From Clostridiales bacterium (GTDB lineage: Bacteria > Bacillota > Clostridia > Lachnospirales > Lachnospiraceae), in assembly GCA_021203285.1 (NCBI GenBank), contig JAJQBM010000001.1, positions 1 to 8,402 of the forward strand: DNA of 8,402 bases, read 5' to 3'. Position 1 is the stretch's first letter; each line of letters opens with the position of its first letter. The notes under the pieces are model-generated. The model searched no databases. It saw only the letters and a list, made by a program, of their open reading frames with translations, and was not told where the DNA came from. Positions 1 through 6,962 of the stretch are shown in pieces. Position numbers and translations under genes: made by a program.

Positions 1-614
1 CTCCTTTGACACTGGATGAAAACGGAAACGGGACCTTCAAAGATTATGTGATGCGTATTATTCTGGATTCCGCACAGAGAGCGATTGACGGAGGCATTGA
101 TGTCTCAGAGAAGGCATGGCTGACAATAGAGAACGGGAAAGCGGCGGATATGGATTTTGACAGCTATGTCCGTGAAATCACCCGGATGAAGGCAGCACAG
201 GCGTTTGATGACCTGACGATGGACAGCCCGGAAAATGATCTCTTTGGTACAAGGACAGAGGCTTGCCGTCATTTTACTGCTTACAGCCAGACTCACAGCC
301 AGGCATCGGGGATATGTGCGGACGAACAGATTGTAAAATTGATGAATCCCATGTATTATATTGATGATGCCCGGGCAACAAAGGCGCGTTACTGGCGGAT
401 TCGCCACGGTGAGTGTGACAGGGATACTTCTCTGGCCATTTCAGCGATGCTTGCAGCGAAGCTTAACAATGCAGGGTATCCGGTGGATTACCATTCTCCG
501 TGGGATACACCGCATGCCGAGATTATGATCTGGATGAATTGTTTGCGTGGATTGATGAAATATGCGCTTCGCCGGAAACAGCCGCAGTGCGGTAACGGCG
601 GGGGCGGGGAATGA
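1..614 (+). pseudogene. Subtype B tannase-like alpha/beta hydrolase, C-terminal part, frameshifted
   Basis: The reading frame is already open at base 3, so this is the 3' end of a gene that begins outside the window; the TTG at 6 is not a credible start. Family members are serine esterases that cleave galloyl or other aromatic acyl esters. The fragment shows the family signatures NPMYYI, YWRIRHG and DRDTSLAI, and a WDTPH motif. Counting from the TTG at 6, Asp138 (bases 417-419) and His170 (513-515) are 32 residues apart, the spacing I recall for Asp419/His451 of Lactobacillus plantarum tannase. The nucleophilic Ser would lie upstream of the window. Directly after PHA the frame breaks: the open frame runs on as unrelated sequence with a Gly run to TGA at 612-614. 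The neighbouring frame from 521 reads DYDLDELFAWIDEI and stops at TAA 593-595, as expected for this family. One base (a G at about 519) seems lost. Either a real inactivating mutation or a sequencing error. Located just upstream of rhaB, it probably belongs to the same operon. Confidence 0.75.
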
Positions 615-623
615 CAAGGATTT

Positions 624-630
624 AAAGGAG
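624..630 (+). promoter_or_regulatory. Ribosome binding site of rhaB
   Basis: AAAGGAG lies 7 bases before the GTG at 638. It decides in favour of a GTG start, because translation from there gives the expected kinase N-terminus with the DIGASSGR phosphate-binding loop at residues 9-16. No promoter is visible in the short gap after the tannase-like gene, which suggests co-transcription. Confidence 0.75.
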
Positions 631-637
631 AAAATAA

Positions 638-2038
638 GTGACACAGTATTATCTTGCAATCGATATCGGTGCCTCCAGCGGCCGCCATATTCTGGGGCAT
701 TTGGAGGACGGGAAGATGATTCTGGAAGAAATCTACCGCTTTCCGAACGGGATGACAGATCGGAACGGGAGAAGAATCTGGGATATCGGCCGCCTTTTTG
801 AGGAAGCAAAAACCGGCATGAAGAAGTGTGCCGAATCGGGGAAGATCCCGGTCAGTGTCGGCATCGATACATGGGCGGTGGATTTCGTTTTGCTTGGGAG
901 AGACGGCACACGGATTACGGATGCGGTGGCTTACCGTGACAGCCGGACAGAGGGGATGGACGAGAAGGTTTACGCGCACATTCCAGAGACGGAGCTCTAC
1001 GCCCGCACCGGCATCCAGAAGCAGCCGTTTAACACGATCTATCAGATGATGGCCATGCGGGAGCAGGAACCGGAGCTTTTGGCGGAGGCGGAGACTTTTC
1101 TCATGATTCCGGATTACCTTCACTATCTGCTCACCGGCGTGAAGGCGGCGGAGTATACGAATGCTTCCTCCACGCAGATGGTGAGTCCGGAGACGAAGCA
1201 GTGGGATAAGGAGCTGATCCGGCGGCTGGGATATCCGGAGGAGATTTTTCCTGAAATCGCCGTGCCGGGTACCTGTCTGGGAACGCTGACGGCGGAAATG
1301 CAGTCTGAGATCGGTTACAACTGCCGGGTGATCCTGCCGTGTACCCATGACACAGGCTCGGCTGTGCTGGCGGTTCCGGCCGGGAAGGATGAGGATGCCC
1401 TGTATATCAGCTCCGGCACATGGTCGCTGATGGGGACGGAGCTTTTGGCTGCGGACTGTTCTCCGGAGGCACAGAGGCACAACTTTACCAACGAGGGCGG
1501 CTACGATTACCGTTTCCGCTTCCTGAAAAATATCATGGGTCTGTGGATGATCCAGTCTGTAAAAAAGGAGATCGGCGCGGAGTTGTCTTTCGGAGAGATC
1601 TGTGAGATGGCGTCCGGGGAAGCGATCGCGTCGAGGGTGGACTGCAATGACAGCCGTTTCCTCGCACCGGCGAACATGACGGCTGAGGTGCAGGCAGCCT
1701 GCAGAGAAACCGGGCAGGAGGTACCGGAGGGGATTGCACAGGTGGCGTCCGTCGTTTGCAATAGTCTTGCGGAGTGCTACGGTGCGACCTGCCGGGAGGT
1801 GGAGGCGCTGACCGGAAAGGCTTATGATAAAATCCGTATCGTGGGAGGCGGCGCAAACGCGGCGTACTTAAATGAGCTGACGGCGAAAGCCTCCGGGAAG
1901 ACGGTTTATGCCGGCCCCACGGAGGGAACCGCCATCGGGAACCTCGCCGCGCAGATGATTGCGTTCGGGGAGCTGGAGGATATCGGGGATGCGAGCGCCT
2001 GCATCGGGCGGTCTTTTCCGATTCAAATTTATCAATAG
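638..2038 (+). CDS. rhaB: Rhamnulokinase
   Basis: Cytoplasmic kinase that uses ATP to phosphorylate L-rhamnulose to L-rhamnulose 1-phosphate, the second step of rhamnose breakdown. At 466 residues it has the usual length of the FGGY sugar-kinase family. Visible motifs: DIGASSGR at residues 9-16 (first phosphate-binding loop), GIDTWAVDF at 75-83, TGIQKQPFNTIYQ from 124, IPDYLHYLLTG near 157-167, HDTGSAV at 237-243 with Asp238 as the likely catalytic base, the YISSGTWSLMG stretch near 256-266, and GGGANAAYLNEL near 403-414 followed by GPTEGTAIGNLAAQ, the adenosine-binding part. The GTG start is supported by AAAGGAG 7 bases upstream. The gene lies 39 bases before rhaA and after a tannase-like gene. 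The FGGY family also holds fuculokinase and xylulokinase, but the motif set and the flanking rhaA and rhaD make the rhamnulokinase call firm. No broken frame or missing key residue was seen. Confidence 0.95.
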   Translation: MTQYYLAIDIGASSGRHILGHLEDGKMILEEIYRFPNGMTDRNGRRIWDIGRLFEEAKTGMKKCAESGKIPVSVGIDTWAVDFVLLGRDGTRITDAVAYRDSRTEGMDEKVYAHIPETELYARTGIQKQPFNTIYQMMAMREQEPELLAEAETFLMIPDYLHYLLTGVKAAEYTNASSTQMVSPETKQWDKELIRRLGYPEEIFPEIAVPGTCLGTLTAEMQSEIGYNCRVILPCTHDTGSAVLAVPAGKDEDALYISSGTWSLMGTELLAADCSPEAQRHNFTNEGGYDYRFRFLKNIMGLWMIQSVKKEIGAELSFGEICEMASGEAIASRVDCNDSRFLAPANMTAEVQAACRETGQEVPEGIAQVASVVCNSLAECYGATCREVEALTGKAYDKIRIVGGGANAAYLNELTAKASGKTVYAGPTEGTAIGNLAAQMIAFGELEDIGDASACIGRSFPIQIYQ

Positions 2039-2077
2039 ATGATGTGAGAAAGCAATTTCAAGAAGAGGAGGAAATAT

Positions 2078-3319
2078 ATGAACAGATATGACGGCGCAAA
2101 GGAAATATACGCGAAAGCAGGGGTGGACACGGACGCAGCCATCGCAAAGCTGAAGGAGATTCCGGTCTCTCTGCACTGCTGGCAGGGGGATGATGTCATC
2201 GGCTTTGACCATGACGGCCCGCTGACCGGCGGCATCCAGACCACGGGAAATTATCCGGGACGGGCGACCACGCCGGAGCAGCTGATGTCCGACATCGACG
2301 AGGTGATAAAGGTCACCCCTGGCATGAAAAAGATCAATGTTCACGCCAGCTATGCTATTTTTGAGGACGGCTATGTGAACCGGGACAAGCTGGAGCCGAA
2401 GCATTTTCAGAAATGGGTGGATTTCGCAAAGGAGCGGGGCATGGGTCTGGATTTCAATCCGACCTTTTTCTCCCATCCGATTATGAAGGATGGCCTGACA
2501 CTTTCCAGCCCGGATGAGGAGACGCGGAGGTTCTGGATCAATCACGGCAAAGCCTGCATCCGCATTTCCCAGTATTTTGCGGAGCAGACGGGGATTCCCT
2601 GCGTGATGAACATCTGGACCGGGGATGGCGCGAAGGATGTCCCGGCAGACCGCCTCGGCCCGCGGGAACGCTATAAGGATTCCATTGAGCAGATCATCGC
2701 CGAGCCGCATGACCCGGCGCTGGTAAAGCCCTGCGTGGAGTCCAAGGTGTTCGGAATCGGCGTGGAATCCTATACGGTGGGCAGCGGTGAGTTTTCCTTA
2801 AGCTTTGCGGCGACCCATGAGGGCTGCATCCCGCTGATGGACAACGGACACTATCACCCGACGGAGGTTGTCTCCGATAAGATTCCAGCGCTGCTGGCGT
2901 TTTTCCCGGAGATCGCGCTTCACATCACCCGCCCGGTGCGGTGGGATTCCGACCATGTGGTTTTGTTTGACGATGAGACGAGAGAGATGGCGAAGGAGAT
3001 CGTCCGCTGCGACGCGATCGGCCGCGTCCATATGGCATTGGACTACTTTGACGCGAGCATCAACCGGATCAGCGCATGGGCAGTCGGTTTCCGCAGCTGG
3101 CAGAAAGCGCTTCTGAATGCGCTGTGCATGCCCCACGAAGATTTAAAAAAGCTTCAGGATGCGGCAAACTGGACGGAGGCGATGGTGCGTCAGGAGCAGG
3201 TGAAGATGCTTCCGTTTGGGGATGTCTGGGAGGAATATTGCCGACAGTGCGGCACGGATGACGATACATGGTTTGACGAGGTGCTCCGCTACGAGCGGGA
3301 TGTGCTGGCAAAGAGATAA
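2078..3319 (+). CDS. rhaA: L-rhamnose isomerase
   Basis: Cytoplasmic metal-dependent isomerase that interconverts L-rhamnose and L-rhamnulose, the first step of the pathway. The 413-residue product is close to the 419 of E. coli RhaA and similar throughout. Recognisable blocks are SLHCWQGDDVIGF near residues 31-43, GIQTTGNYPGRA near 52-63, MNIWTGDGAKD near 177-187, VESKVFGIGVESYTVGS at 220-236, DNGHYHPTEVVSDKI from 255, LHITRPVRWDSDHVV at 281-295 and LDYFDASINR near 321-330. Glu221, Asp255, His258, His282, Asp290, Asp292 and Asp322 fall where I recall the E. coli metal ligands (Glu234, Asp267, His270, His294, Asp302, Asp304, Asp334), with a nearly constant offset of 12-13. The ATG at 2078 follows a perfect AGGAGG at 2066-2071. 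The gap to rhaD is only 21 bases, so the genes are translated from one message. Confidence 0.97.
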   Translation: MNRYDGAKEIYAKAGVDTDAAIAKLKEIPVSLHCWQGDDVIGFDHDGPLTGGIQTTGNYPGRATTPEQLMSDIDEVIKVTPGMKKINVHASYAIFEDGYVNRDKLEPKHFQKWVDFAKERGMGLDFNPTFFSHPIMKDGLTLSSPDEETRRFWINHGKACIRISQYFAEQTGIPCVMNIWTGDGAKDVPADRLGPRERYKDSIEQIIAEPHDPALVKPCVESKVFGIGVESYTVGSGEFSLSFAATHEGCIPLMDNGHYHPTEVVSDKIPALLAFFPEIALHITRPVRWDSDHVVLFDDETREMAKEIVRCDAIGRVHMALDYFDASINRISAWAVGFRSWQKALLNALCMPHEDLKKLQDAANWTEAMVRQEQVKMLPFGDVWEEYCRQCGTDDDTWFDEVLRYERDVLAKR

Positions 3320-3340
3320 GGATAGAAGAGGGAGAAAATC

Positions 3341-4198
3341 ATGAGTGTTTTAGATGTAAAAGTAGTGAAGGACTATATTCGGATGTGCAGCGATACCGTC
3401 GGTCAGGGCTGGCATGAGAGAAACGGCGGGAATCTGACCTACCGCATGCGCCCGGAGGAGGTGGAGGTCTGCCGCCCTTATTTCAGGGCAGTACCCGGTG
3501 AGTGGGTCAATATGGGTGTGCAGGCGGAAAATCTGGCGGGAGAATATTTTATCTCCACCGGTAGCGGCAAATTTCTCCGGAACGTGGAGCTGGAGCCGCA
3601 GAATAATATCTGTATCGCCGAGCTCAACGGGACGGGAGACAGCTATCGCATCGTCTGGGGCCTGGAGGCGGGCGGCGTTCCCACCAGTGAATTTCCGACA
3701 CACATGATGAACCATTCCGTCCGCAAGCGGGTGACGAACGGGGAGAACCGCATTATCTATCACGCACATCCGCCCTACATCATCGCACTGACCTATGTGC
3801 TTCCGCTGAAGGCGGAGGTTTTTACCCGGATGCTCTGGAAGAGTGCAACTGAGTGCTGTGTCGTTTTCCCGGACGGTGTGGGCGTTGTGCCGTGGATGGT
3901 TCCCGGCGGTACCGATATCGCGCGGGCGACCTGTGAGCAGATGGAGCGGTACGAGGCGGCGATCTGGGCATTTCACGGACTTTTTGTCTCCGGTACGAGC
4001 TTCGACATTGCTTTCGGCCTGATGCATACCATTGAGAAGGCAGCGCAGATTGCGAGTATCGCGCTGTCCGCCAGCCCGGATGGGAAAATCCGGCAGGTGA
4101 TCACGGATGACAATCTGAGGACGATCGGAAAAGAGTTCGGTGTGACCCTGAATGAGGATGTGTTGAATTACAGGTCAGACGACCCGCTGTTTTTTTAG
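3341..4198 (+). CDS. rhaD: Rhamnulose-1-phosphate aldolase
   Basis: Zinc-dependent class II aldolase that splits L-rhamnulose 1-phosphate into dihydroxyacetone phosphate and L-lactaldehyde, the last dedicated step of the pathway; it works in the cytoplasm. The product has 285 residues against about 274 in E. coli. Glu117 (in SEFPTH), the HAHP motif with His141 and His143, and His212 (in FHGLFVSG) sit at the same numbers as the catalytic Glu and the three zinc ligands I recall for E. coli RhaD. GGNLTYR near residue 29 and STGSGKF at 72-78 match phosphate-binding parts of the fold. The ATG has AGAGGGAG 6 bases upstream. L-fuculose-phosphate aldolase is related but shorter, and the rhaB-rhaA context settles the choice. 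The lactaldehyde produced would need a reductase or dehydrogenase; none is in the window. The gene ends in a run of seven T that encodes the final Phe-Phe and the first base of the stop. Confidence 0.95.
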   Translation: MSVLDVKVVKDYIRMCSDTVGQGWHERNGGNLTYRMRPEEVEVCRPYFRAVPGEWVNMGVQAENLAGEYFISTGSGKFLRNVELEPQNNICIAELNGTGDSYRIVWGLEAGGVPTSEFPTHMMNHSVRKRVTNGENRIIYHAHPPYIIALTYVLPLKAEVFTRMLWKSATECCVVFPDGVGVVPWMVPGGTDIARATCEQMERYEAAIWAFHGLFVSGTSFDIAFGLMHTIEKAAQIASIALSASPDGKIRQVITDDNLRTIGKEFGVTLNEDVLNYRSDDPLFF

Positions 4199-4200
4199 AA

Positions 4201-4275
4201 TGCTCTGAATCGACGAAAAACGGTTGCAAAACTTCCTGTTTTATGCGAAAGTAAGAAAAACGATTTCAGAGAGCA
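4201..4275 (+). promoter_or_regulatory. Nested inverted repeat in the rhaD-GH3 gap (possible RNA structure)
   Basis: The 91-base gap holds two stems, one inside the other. The outer arms are TGCTCTGAATCG (4201-4212) and CGATTTCAGAGAGCA (4261-4275); they give 12 pairs with small bulges at 4264 and 4268-4269. Inside, TTGCAAAAC (4224-4232) pairs with 4238-4249 around a five-base TTCCT loop, with bulges at 4243-4244 and 4247. The right outer arm ends at the edge of the GH3 ribosome binding site. There is no T-run after the outer stem, so it is not a standard terminator. A role in mRNA processing, stability or translation of the GH3 gene is inference. A direct repeat GAAAAACG occurs at 4215-4222 and 4255-4262. 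Confidence 0.45.
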
Positions 4276-4285
4276 GGGGGAAGGA
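4275..4285 (+). promoter_or_regulatory. Ribosome binding site of the GH3 gene
   Basis: AGGGGGAAGGA lies 4 bases before the ATG at 4290, with the GGGGG core about 10 bases away. It supports ATG 4290 over the in-frame TTG at 4224, which has no ribosome binding site and falls inside the inner hairpin of the gap. Confidence 0.65.
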
Positions 4286-4289
4286 CAAT

Positions 4290-6887
4290 ATGAAACTGAG
4301 AAAACGGGGATATGTCGGCACAACATCGACGGATGTCACGGAGCGGGAAGTAAAAAACGCGGCGTTGGTGCGCCGTGCGGCTGCGGAGGGCTTTGTACTG
4401 CTGAAGAATGAGGGCAGTCTGCTTCCACTGAAAAAGGGGAGCCGTATCGGGCTGTACGGCGCGGGTGCGGTCCGGACTGTGAAGGGCGGTACCGGTTCCG
4501 GTGATGTGAATAACCGTGCGAGTGTCAGTATCGCGGAGGGATTGGCTGCTGCAGGGTTCGATGTGACAAAACCCGGTCTGGACTGGCTGGCGGCTTACGA
4601 GGACTGCTACCGCAAGGCGCGGGAGAGCTGGAAGGCCGGGATTTTGAGCAAGGCGAAGGAAGGGATGGATTTCTTCACGGCGTATTCCACATCCCCCTTC
4701 GCGGTTCCCTGCGGAGACCCCATCGATGAGGCGGCGGCGCGGACGGACGGTGCGGACACAGCCATCTTCGTTTTGTCGCGGATCGCGGGGGAGAATGCGG
4801 ACCGGCACGACACACCGGGGGATTATTATGTGAGCGAGGAGGAGCGGAGGCTTCTCCGGCAGATCTGCGCGGCATATGAGAAGGTGATTCTGGTCATCAA
4901 TACCGGCGGCCTGATGGATCTGGCTTTCGTCGATGAACTGCCCAATATTGCGGCGATTCTGCAGTTTGTTCAGGCGGGGCAGGAGGGCGGCAATGCGCTC
5001 GCGGATGTTCTGACCGGCGATGTGACGCCGTCCGGAAAGATGACCGACACATGGGCGCTGGATTACCATGATTATCCGAATGCGGATTTCTTCAGCTTCA
5101 AGAGCGGCGATCTCTATAAGGAAGAGTACAAAGAGGGCATCTATGTCGGCTACCGGTATTTTGACACCTTTGACATACCGGTGCGGTACTGCTTCGGCTA
5201 TGGATTGTCCTACACGGATTTTGAAATCAGTACCGGCGCGGTTTCGGTGCGGGGAACAGAGGGTCTGCGCCCCGTAGTGACGGTGGCGGTTTCCGTAAAA
5301 AATACCGGAGACCGCAGCGGAAAGGAAGTAGTGCAGATCTATGCGTCCTGCCCGCAGGGAGCTTTGCCGAAAGAGTATCGCCGGCTGGCGGCGTTCGCAA
5401 AGACCGGGCTGCTCGCACCGGGAGCATCGCAGCAGATGGAGATTTCCTTCCCGCTGTATCAGTTGGCTTCCTATTTTGAGAAGGAGGCCGCGTGGATGCT
5501 GGAGGGCGGCCGCTACGGCATCTGGGTCGGGAATTCTCTGGATGACGCCAAGCTTGTCGCCACATTGACGCTGGATGAGACGGCGAAGCTGGTGCAGTGT
5601 GAGAACATCTGCCCGTTGCGGGAGTCTCTGGAGGAGATCGCGCCCGACAAAAAACGCGTTCTTGCAAAGGAGGCGGCATGGCAGGCAGAGGCTAGAGAAA
5701 AGGAGCTGCCGGATGTTGCAATATCGGCGGATGATTTAAAGACAGAAATCGTGGCATATGAGGAGCTGGAGGATCACTATCCGGGGAAAGCCGGAGAGAT
5801 CGTGGACAGCCTTTCCGTGGACCAGCTAGTCGCGCTGGCGACCGGCGACCCGGCGAGAGACCAGATGGAGTCGGCCCTCGGCTCCGCGGGACAGACGGTG
5901 CCGGGCGCGGCGGCGGAGACCGTGAACGCACTGGCCGGGGAACCGTGGGATGTGGCAAGCATTGTCCTTGCGGACGGACCGGCAGGCCTGCGGCTTCGCC
6001 AGACCTATGAGGTCCGGGAGGACGGAAGCATTGATGCGGGAGATTTTTTGAGCGGCTTTGAGAACGGATTTTTTGCGGAGCCGAAGGAAGCGGAGGGAAC
6101 CGTGTACTATCAGTATTGCACGGCGATTCCGGTGGGAACACTGCTGGCGCAGACATGGGATACCGGACTGGTAAAAGAGCTCGGAGAGATGGTTGCCGGG
6201 GAGATGAATGAGTTTGAGGTCTCCCTCTGGCTGGCGCCGGGGATGTGCATTCACCGCAACCCGCTCTGCGGCAGGAATTTTGAGTATTTCTCCGAGGATC
6301 CGCTGCTGACCGGGATGATGGCGTCTGCCATGACGATGGGCGTCCAGCGCGTGCCGGGATGCGGGACGACGATCAAGCATTTCTGCTGCAATAATCAGGA
6401 GGACAATCGGATGGGCTCGGATTCCGTGCTTTCCGAGCGGGCGCTTCGGGAGATCTACCTGAAGGGATTTGAGATCGCGGTGAAGGACGCGCAGCCGATG
6501 TCGATCATGACCTCCTACAATCTGGTCAACGGCGTCCACGCGGCGAACTGCTATGACATCTGCACAAAGGCAACGCGCAGCGAGTGGGGATTTGCCGGGG
6601 CGATTATGACGGACTGGACGACGACCACCAATTCCACTGCCGGGGAGTGCAGCGCGGCGGGATGTATGCGGGCCGGCAATGACATGGTGATGCCGGGCGA
6701 TCGGCGTGACCATGAGAGCATCCGCCGGGCGCTGGATGACGGGACACTGGATCTGCGCGAACTGAAACACTGTGTTTTCCACACGGTTCGCCTGATCCTC
6801 CAGACAAACCAGTACGAGGATGCGGTGCCGTATCCGGAGCAGTTTGACGGCCTTGATTCTTACCTGACCGTTTGTGCGGCGGAGTGA
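4290..6887 (+). CDS. Glycoside hydrolase family 3 with permuted domain order (beta-glucosidase-like)
   Basis: Retaining glycosidase expected to remove a terminal beta-linked sugar, most often glucose, from a glycoside. The 865-residue product has its domains in swapped order. The GH3 C-terminal alpha/beta-sandwich comes first (about residues 25-300: EGFVLLKNEGSLLPL, GTGSGDVN at 67-74, GENADR at 167-172, FGYGLSYTDF). A fibronectin-III-like domain follows (about 328-430: VSVKNTGDRSGKEVVQIY). The catalytic TIM barrel is last (about 500-850: DGPAGLR at 562-568, LAPGMCIHRNPLCGRNFEYFSEDP at 648-671, KHF at 696-698, MTDW at 773-776). Asp775 is the likely nucleophile and Glu168 the likely acid/base, about 600 residues apart in reverse of the usual order. 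This permuted form is known from beta-glucosidases of ruminal and gut Clostridia. No signal peptide or membrane segment is seen, so it probably works in the cytoplasm on imported glycosides. It follows rhaD by 91 bases. The exact sugar cannot be read from sequence. Confidence 0.9.
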   Translation: MKLRKRGYVGTTSTDVTEREVKNAALVRRAAAEGFVLLKNEGSLLPLKKGSRIGLYGAGAVRTVKGGTGSGDVNNRASVSIAEGLAAAGFDVTKPGLDWLAAYEDCYRKARESWKAGILSKAKEGMDFFTAYSTSPFAVPCGDPIDEAAARTDGADTAIFVLSRIAGENADRHDTPGDYYVSEEERRLLRQICAAYEKVILVINTGGLMDLAFVDELPNIAAILQFVQAGQEGGNALADVLTGDVTPSGKMTDTWALDYHDYPNADFFSFKSGDLYKEEYKEGIYVGYRYFDTFDIPVRYCFGYGLSYTDFEISTGAVSVRGTEGLRPVVTVAVSVKNTGDRSGKEVVQIYASCPQGALPKEYRRLAAFAKTGLLAPGASQQMEISFPLYQLASYFEKEAAWMLEGGRYGIWVGNSLDDAKLVATLTLDETAKLVQCENICPLRESLEEIAPDKKRVLAKEAAWQAEAREKELPDVAISADDLKTEIVAYEELEDHYPGKAGEIVDSLSVDQLVALATGDPARDQMESALGSAGQTVPGAAAETVNALAGEPWDVASIVLADGPAGLRLRQTYEVREDGSIDAGDFLSGFENGFFAEPKEAEGTVYYQYCTAIPVGTLLAQTWDTGLVKELGEMVAGEMNEFEVSLWLAPGMCIHRNPLCGRNFEYFSEDPLLTGMMASAMTMGVQRVPGCGTTIKHFCCNNQEDNRMGSDSVLSERALREIYLKGFEIAVKDAQPMSIMTSYNLVNGVHAANCYDICTKATRSEWGFAGAIMTDWTTTTNSTAGECSAAGCMRAGNDMVMPGDRRDHESIRRALDDGTLDLRELKHCVFHTVRLILQTNQYEDAVPYPEQFDGLDSYLTVCAAE

Positions 6888-6933
6888 GTTAAAAAATTAA
6901 GATGAAATTAATATTTTTCCTGCACGGAAGGTG

Positions 6934-6962
6934 TTGACATTTTGTTACAGAACTATTACGAT
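6934..6962 (+). promoter_or_regulatory. Putative sigma-A promoter overlapping the sulfotransferase start
   Basis: A perfect -35 box TTGACA (6934-6939), a 17-base spacer and TACGAT (6957-6962, 4 of 6 matches to TATAAT) lie in an AT-rich gap after the GH3 gene. A further extended -10-like TGCTGTAAT (6962-6970) is nearby. If active, transcription would begin at or just after 6969, downstream of the TTG start at 6942. The overlap with coding sequence lowers confidence. Confidence 0.35.

Noticed and set aside
488..1480. Long reverse-strand open frame of 330 codons opposite rhaB
   Set aside because: It is antisense to a clear rhamnulokinase gene; such frames are common opposite GC-rich coding sequence. 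The product has no recognisable motif.
4224..4289. Possible 22-residue N-terminal extension of the GH3 protein from TTG 4224
   Set aside because: No ribosome binding site before the TTG, while ATG 4290 has a strong one; the extra residues have no family support and overlap the inverted repeat.
5826..6782. Long reverse-strand open frame of 318 codons opposite the GH3 barrel
   Set aside because: Antisense shadow of a conserved coding region; rich in Arg, His and Pro as expected for a complement frame.
6888..6920. AT-rich inverted repeat after the GH3 gene (AAAAATTAA and TTAATATTTTT)
   Set aside because: Stem is made of A/T pairs only and has a bulge; too weak to call a terminator.
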